From: Lentzea indica
GTDB lineage: Bacteria > Actinomycetota > Actinomycetes > Mycobacteriales > Pseudonocardiaceae
Direction of reading: 5' to 3'
Assembly: GCF_012184385.1 (NCBI RefSeq)
Contig: NZ_VSRL01000042.1
Coordinates: forward strand, 1 to 51,554
DNA length: 51,554 bases
The position numbers were made by a program, and so were the translations under genes. This document shows, in pieces, positions 50,789 to 51,554 of the stretch. How positions within the stretch are numbered: position 1 is the stretch's first letter; each line of letters begins with the position of its first letter. The notes beneath the pieces are model-generated. The model was not told the DNA's origin and made no database searches. It was given only the letters and a program-made list of their open reading frames with translations.

Positions 50789-51554
50789 TCAAGTCCGGCT
50801 CAACGCGGTTCCACAGGACTCCCGCACCGTCAGCGTCGGCCACAGCACCACCCGGTGCACCGGCCGGTCCAGCGGATCCGCCAGCCGGGCGAGCGCGAGT
50901 TGCGCGGCAAGCGCTCCCAGCCGGTGTTTCTGCGGTCGCACGGCCGTGAGCGGCGGGTCGGACGCCGCGGCAACCTCGTCGTCGTACGACACCACGGCGA
51001 GGTCCTCCGGCACGCGGATTCCCCTGTCGCGCGCGCGTTCGAGCAGTCCGATCGCCTCGCGGTCGGCGTGCACCAGCACGGCATGGACGGAGGCGGCCAG
51101 GCACTCGTCGAGCATCTCGTCGACCGCGCGTGTCCACTGTGGAGAGCCGTAGGGCGGCACGTCGAGCACAGGAACGCCGTTGAACGGCAGCTCCAGCGAC
51201 GACACTGCCGTCGTCCAGCCTGTCCGGATGGCGTCGCTGTGCGGGCTCTGCCTGGAGGTGACCAGTCCTATGCGGCGGTGGCCGAGCGTGGCCAGGTGCC
51301 GGACGGCGAGCCCGGCGCCGATCGCGTGGTCGGTCACCGCCGCGTCCAACGCGATCGTGGGCAGCTCTGGCGGAGGAAGCCGTTCGACCAGCACGACCGG
51401 CACGGTCTGCGCGCCCAGCCAGCGCAACAGTTCGACGCCCGCGCGGCCGCTCGTGCTCGGCGCGACCAGCAGGGTCTGCACGCCGCGGTCGAGCAGCTCG
51501 CACACCCGGCGCGGTCCTCGGCGGCGTCGTAGCTGGACGCGCGCAACACCAGCC
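50789..51554 (-). CDS. LacI-family regulator, effector domain only, N-terminus outside window, frameshifted
   Basis: About 255 residues of the effector-binding half of a LacI-type repressor. Seen are GAGLAVRHLATLGHRRIGLVTSRQ, AVLVHADREAIGLLERARDRGIRVPEDLAVVSYDDEVAAASDPPLTAVRPQK and RVVLWPTLTVRESCG. The DNA-binding domain would lie beyond base 51554. Near 51507 the frame shifts by one base: VLRASSYDAAEDRA is encoded in another frame upstream of VCELLDRGVQTLLVAPSTSGRAG, so one base seems to be missing. It is convergent with the epimerase gene, 38 bp apart. It could be the repressor for any of the orphan operators in the window; which one is not readable. Confidence 0.82.
   Translation of the reverse strand, partial: AGVARVQLRRRRGPRRVCELLDRGVQTLLVAPSTSGRAGVELLRWLGAQTVPVVLVERLPPPELPTIALDAAVTDHAIGAGLAVRHLATLGHRRIGLVTSRQSPHSDAIRTGWTTAVSSLELPFNGVPVLDVPPYGSPQWTRAVDEMLDECLAASVHAVLVHADREAIGLLERARDRGIRVPEDLAVVSYDDEVAAASDPPLTAVRPQKHRLGALAAQLALARLADPLDRPVHRVVLWPTLTVRESCGTALSRT

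Noticed and set aside
50771..50803. Possible hairpin (GCCGGA ... TCCGGC) between the epimerase and last LacI gene as a terminator
   Set aside because: Short stem with a long loop, no U-run and overlap with the LacI 3' end; too weak to list as a feature.
1..51554. Mobile elements, tRNAs, CRISPR arrays or integration sites
   Set aside because: I looked for transposase or integrase motifs, cloverleaf-like sequences and spaced direct repeats and found none I could support.

Overview
High G+C, actinobacterial-style DNA: frequent GTG/TTG starts, stop-start overlaps, Tat and lipoprotein signals, LacI-family regulators, and sugar ABC transporters without their own ATPase. The gene set suggests a soil or plant-litter actinomycete, perhaps of the Pseudonocardiales; that placement is inferred from style, not from a search. 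Nearly the whole window is a plant cell-wall polysaccharide utilisation island. I see no tRNA, rRNA, CRISPR array, transposase or phage gene.

Layout. 1-6 kb: a GH12 xyloglucanase/endoglucanase with a PL11 rhamnogalacturonan lyase, a LacI regulator, and a GH74 xyloglucanase with a CBM2. 6-15.4 kb: a three-gene operon (small secreted protein, BNR_4 propeller protein, GH30 endo-beta-1,6-galactanase-like enzyme) that fits arabinogalactan-protein side chains, then a divergent GH2 beta-galactosidase with an inserted LamG domain, and a GH16 enzyme. 15.5-19.9 kb: a non-CAZyme operon encoding a stand-alone NRPS-type adenylation protein, a membrane flavoprotein-like oxidoreductase, a crotonase, an ECF sigma factor and its zinc-finger anti-sigma factor. 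19.9-25.7 kb: a six-gene sugar import and catabolism operon (two permeases, binding protein, Gfo/Idh/MocA oxidoreductase, DUF6807/PmoA-like protein, cupin). 25.8-29.8 kb: a PAP2/haloperoxidase-like protein with an autotransporter-type beta-strand repeat, and an unassigned (alpha/alpha)-toroid protein. 30-37.4 kb: a second ABC operon ending in a 1373-residue GH38 alpha-mannosidase. 37.4-46.1 kb: a glucuronoxylan operon (binding protein, two permeases, GH115, GH10, GH43). 46.2-50.8 kb: a divergent LacI regulator, a GH3 glycosidase and aldose 1-epimerase. 50.8 kb to the end: another LacI-type regulator, cut by the window edge.

How it works together. Secreted GH12, GH74, GH16, GH30, PL11, GH2, GH10 and GH115 enzymes would break xyloglucan, rhamnogalacturonan I, type II arabinogalactan and glucuronoxylan outside the cell. 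Three CUT1-type ABC systems would import oligosaccharides. Enzymes without signal peptides (GH38, GH43, GH3, epimerase, the toroid protein, Gfo/Idh) would finish the work inside. Palindromic operators of LacI type sit at the promoters. One of them, GGAAARCGYTTTCC, lies at the predicted transcription start of two separate ABC operons and ties them into one regulon. A different element, repeated TTCGA boxes, recurs upstream of several units in the first 26 kb.

Caution. Eight genes are interrupted by about nine apparent single-base indels (crotonase, PAP2, toroid protein, GH43, LacI at 46.2 kb, GH3, epimerase twice, LacI at 51.5 kb). Family sequence resumes directly in the next frame each time, so I list them as CDS spanning the shift. 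Sequencing error is the more likely cause, but this cannot be settled from one sequence. All family calls come from reading motifs by eye.
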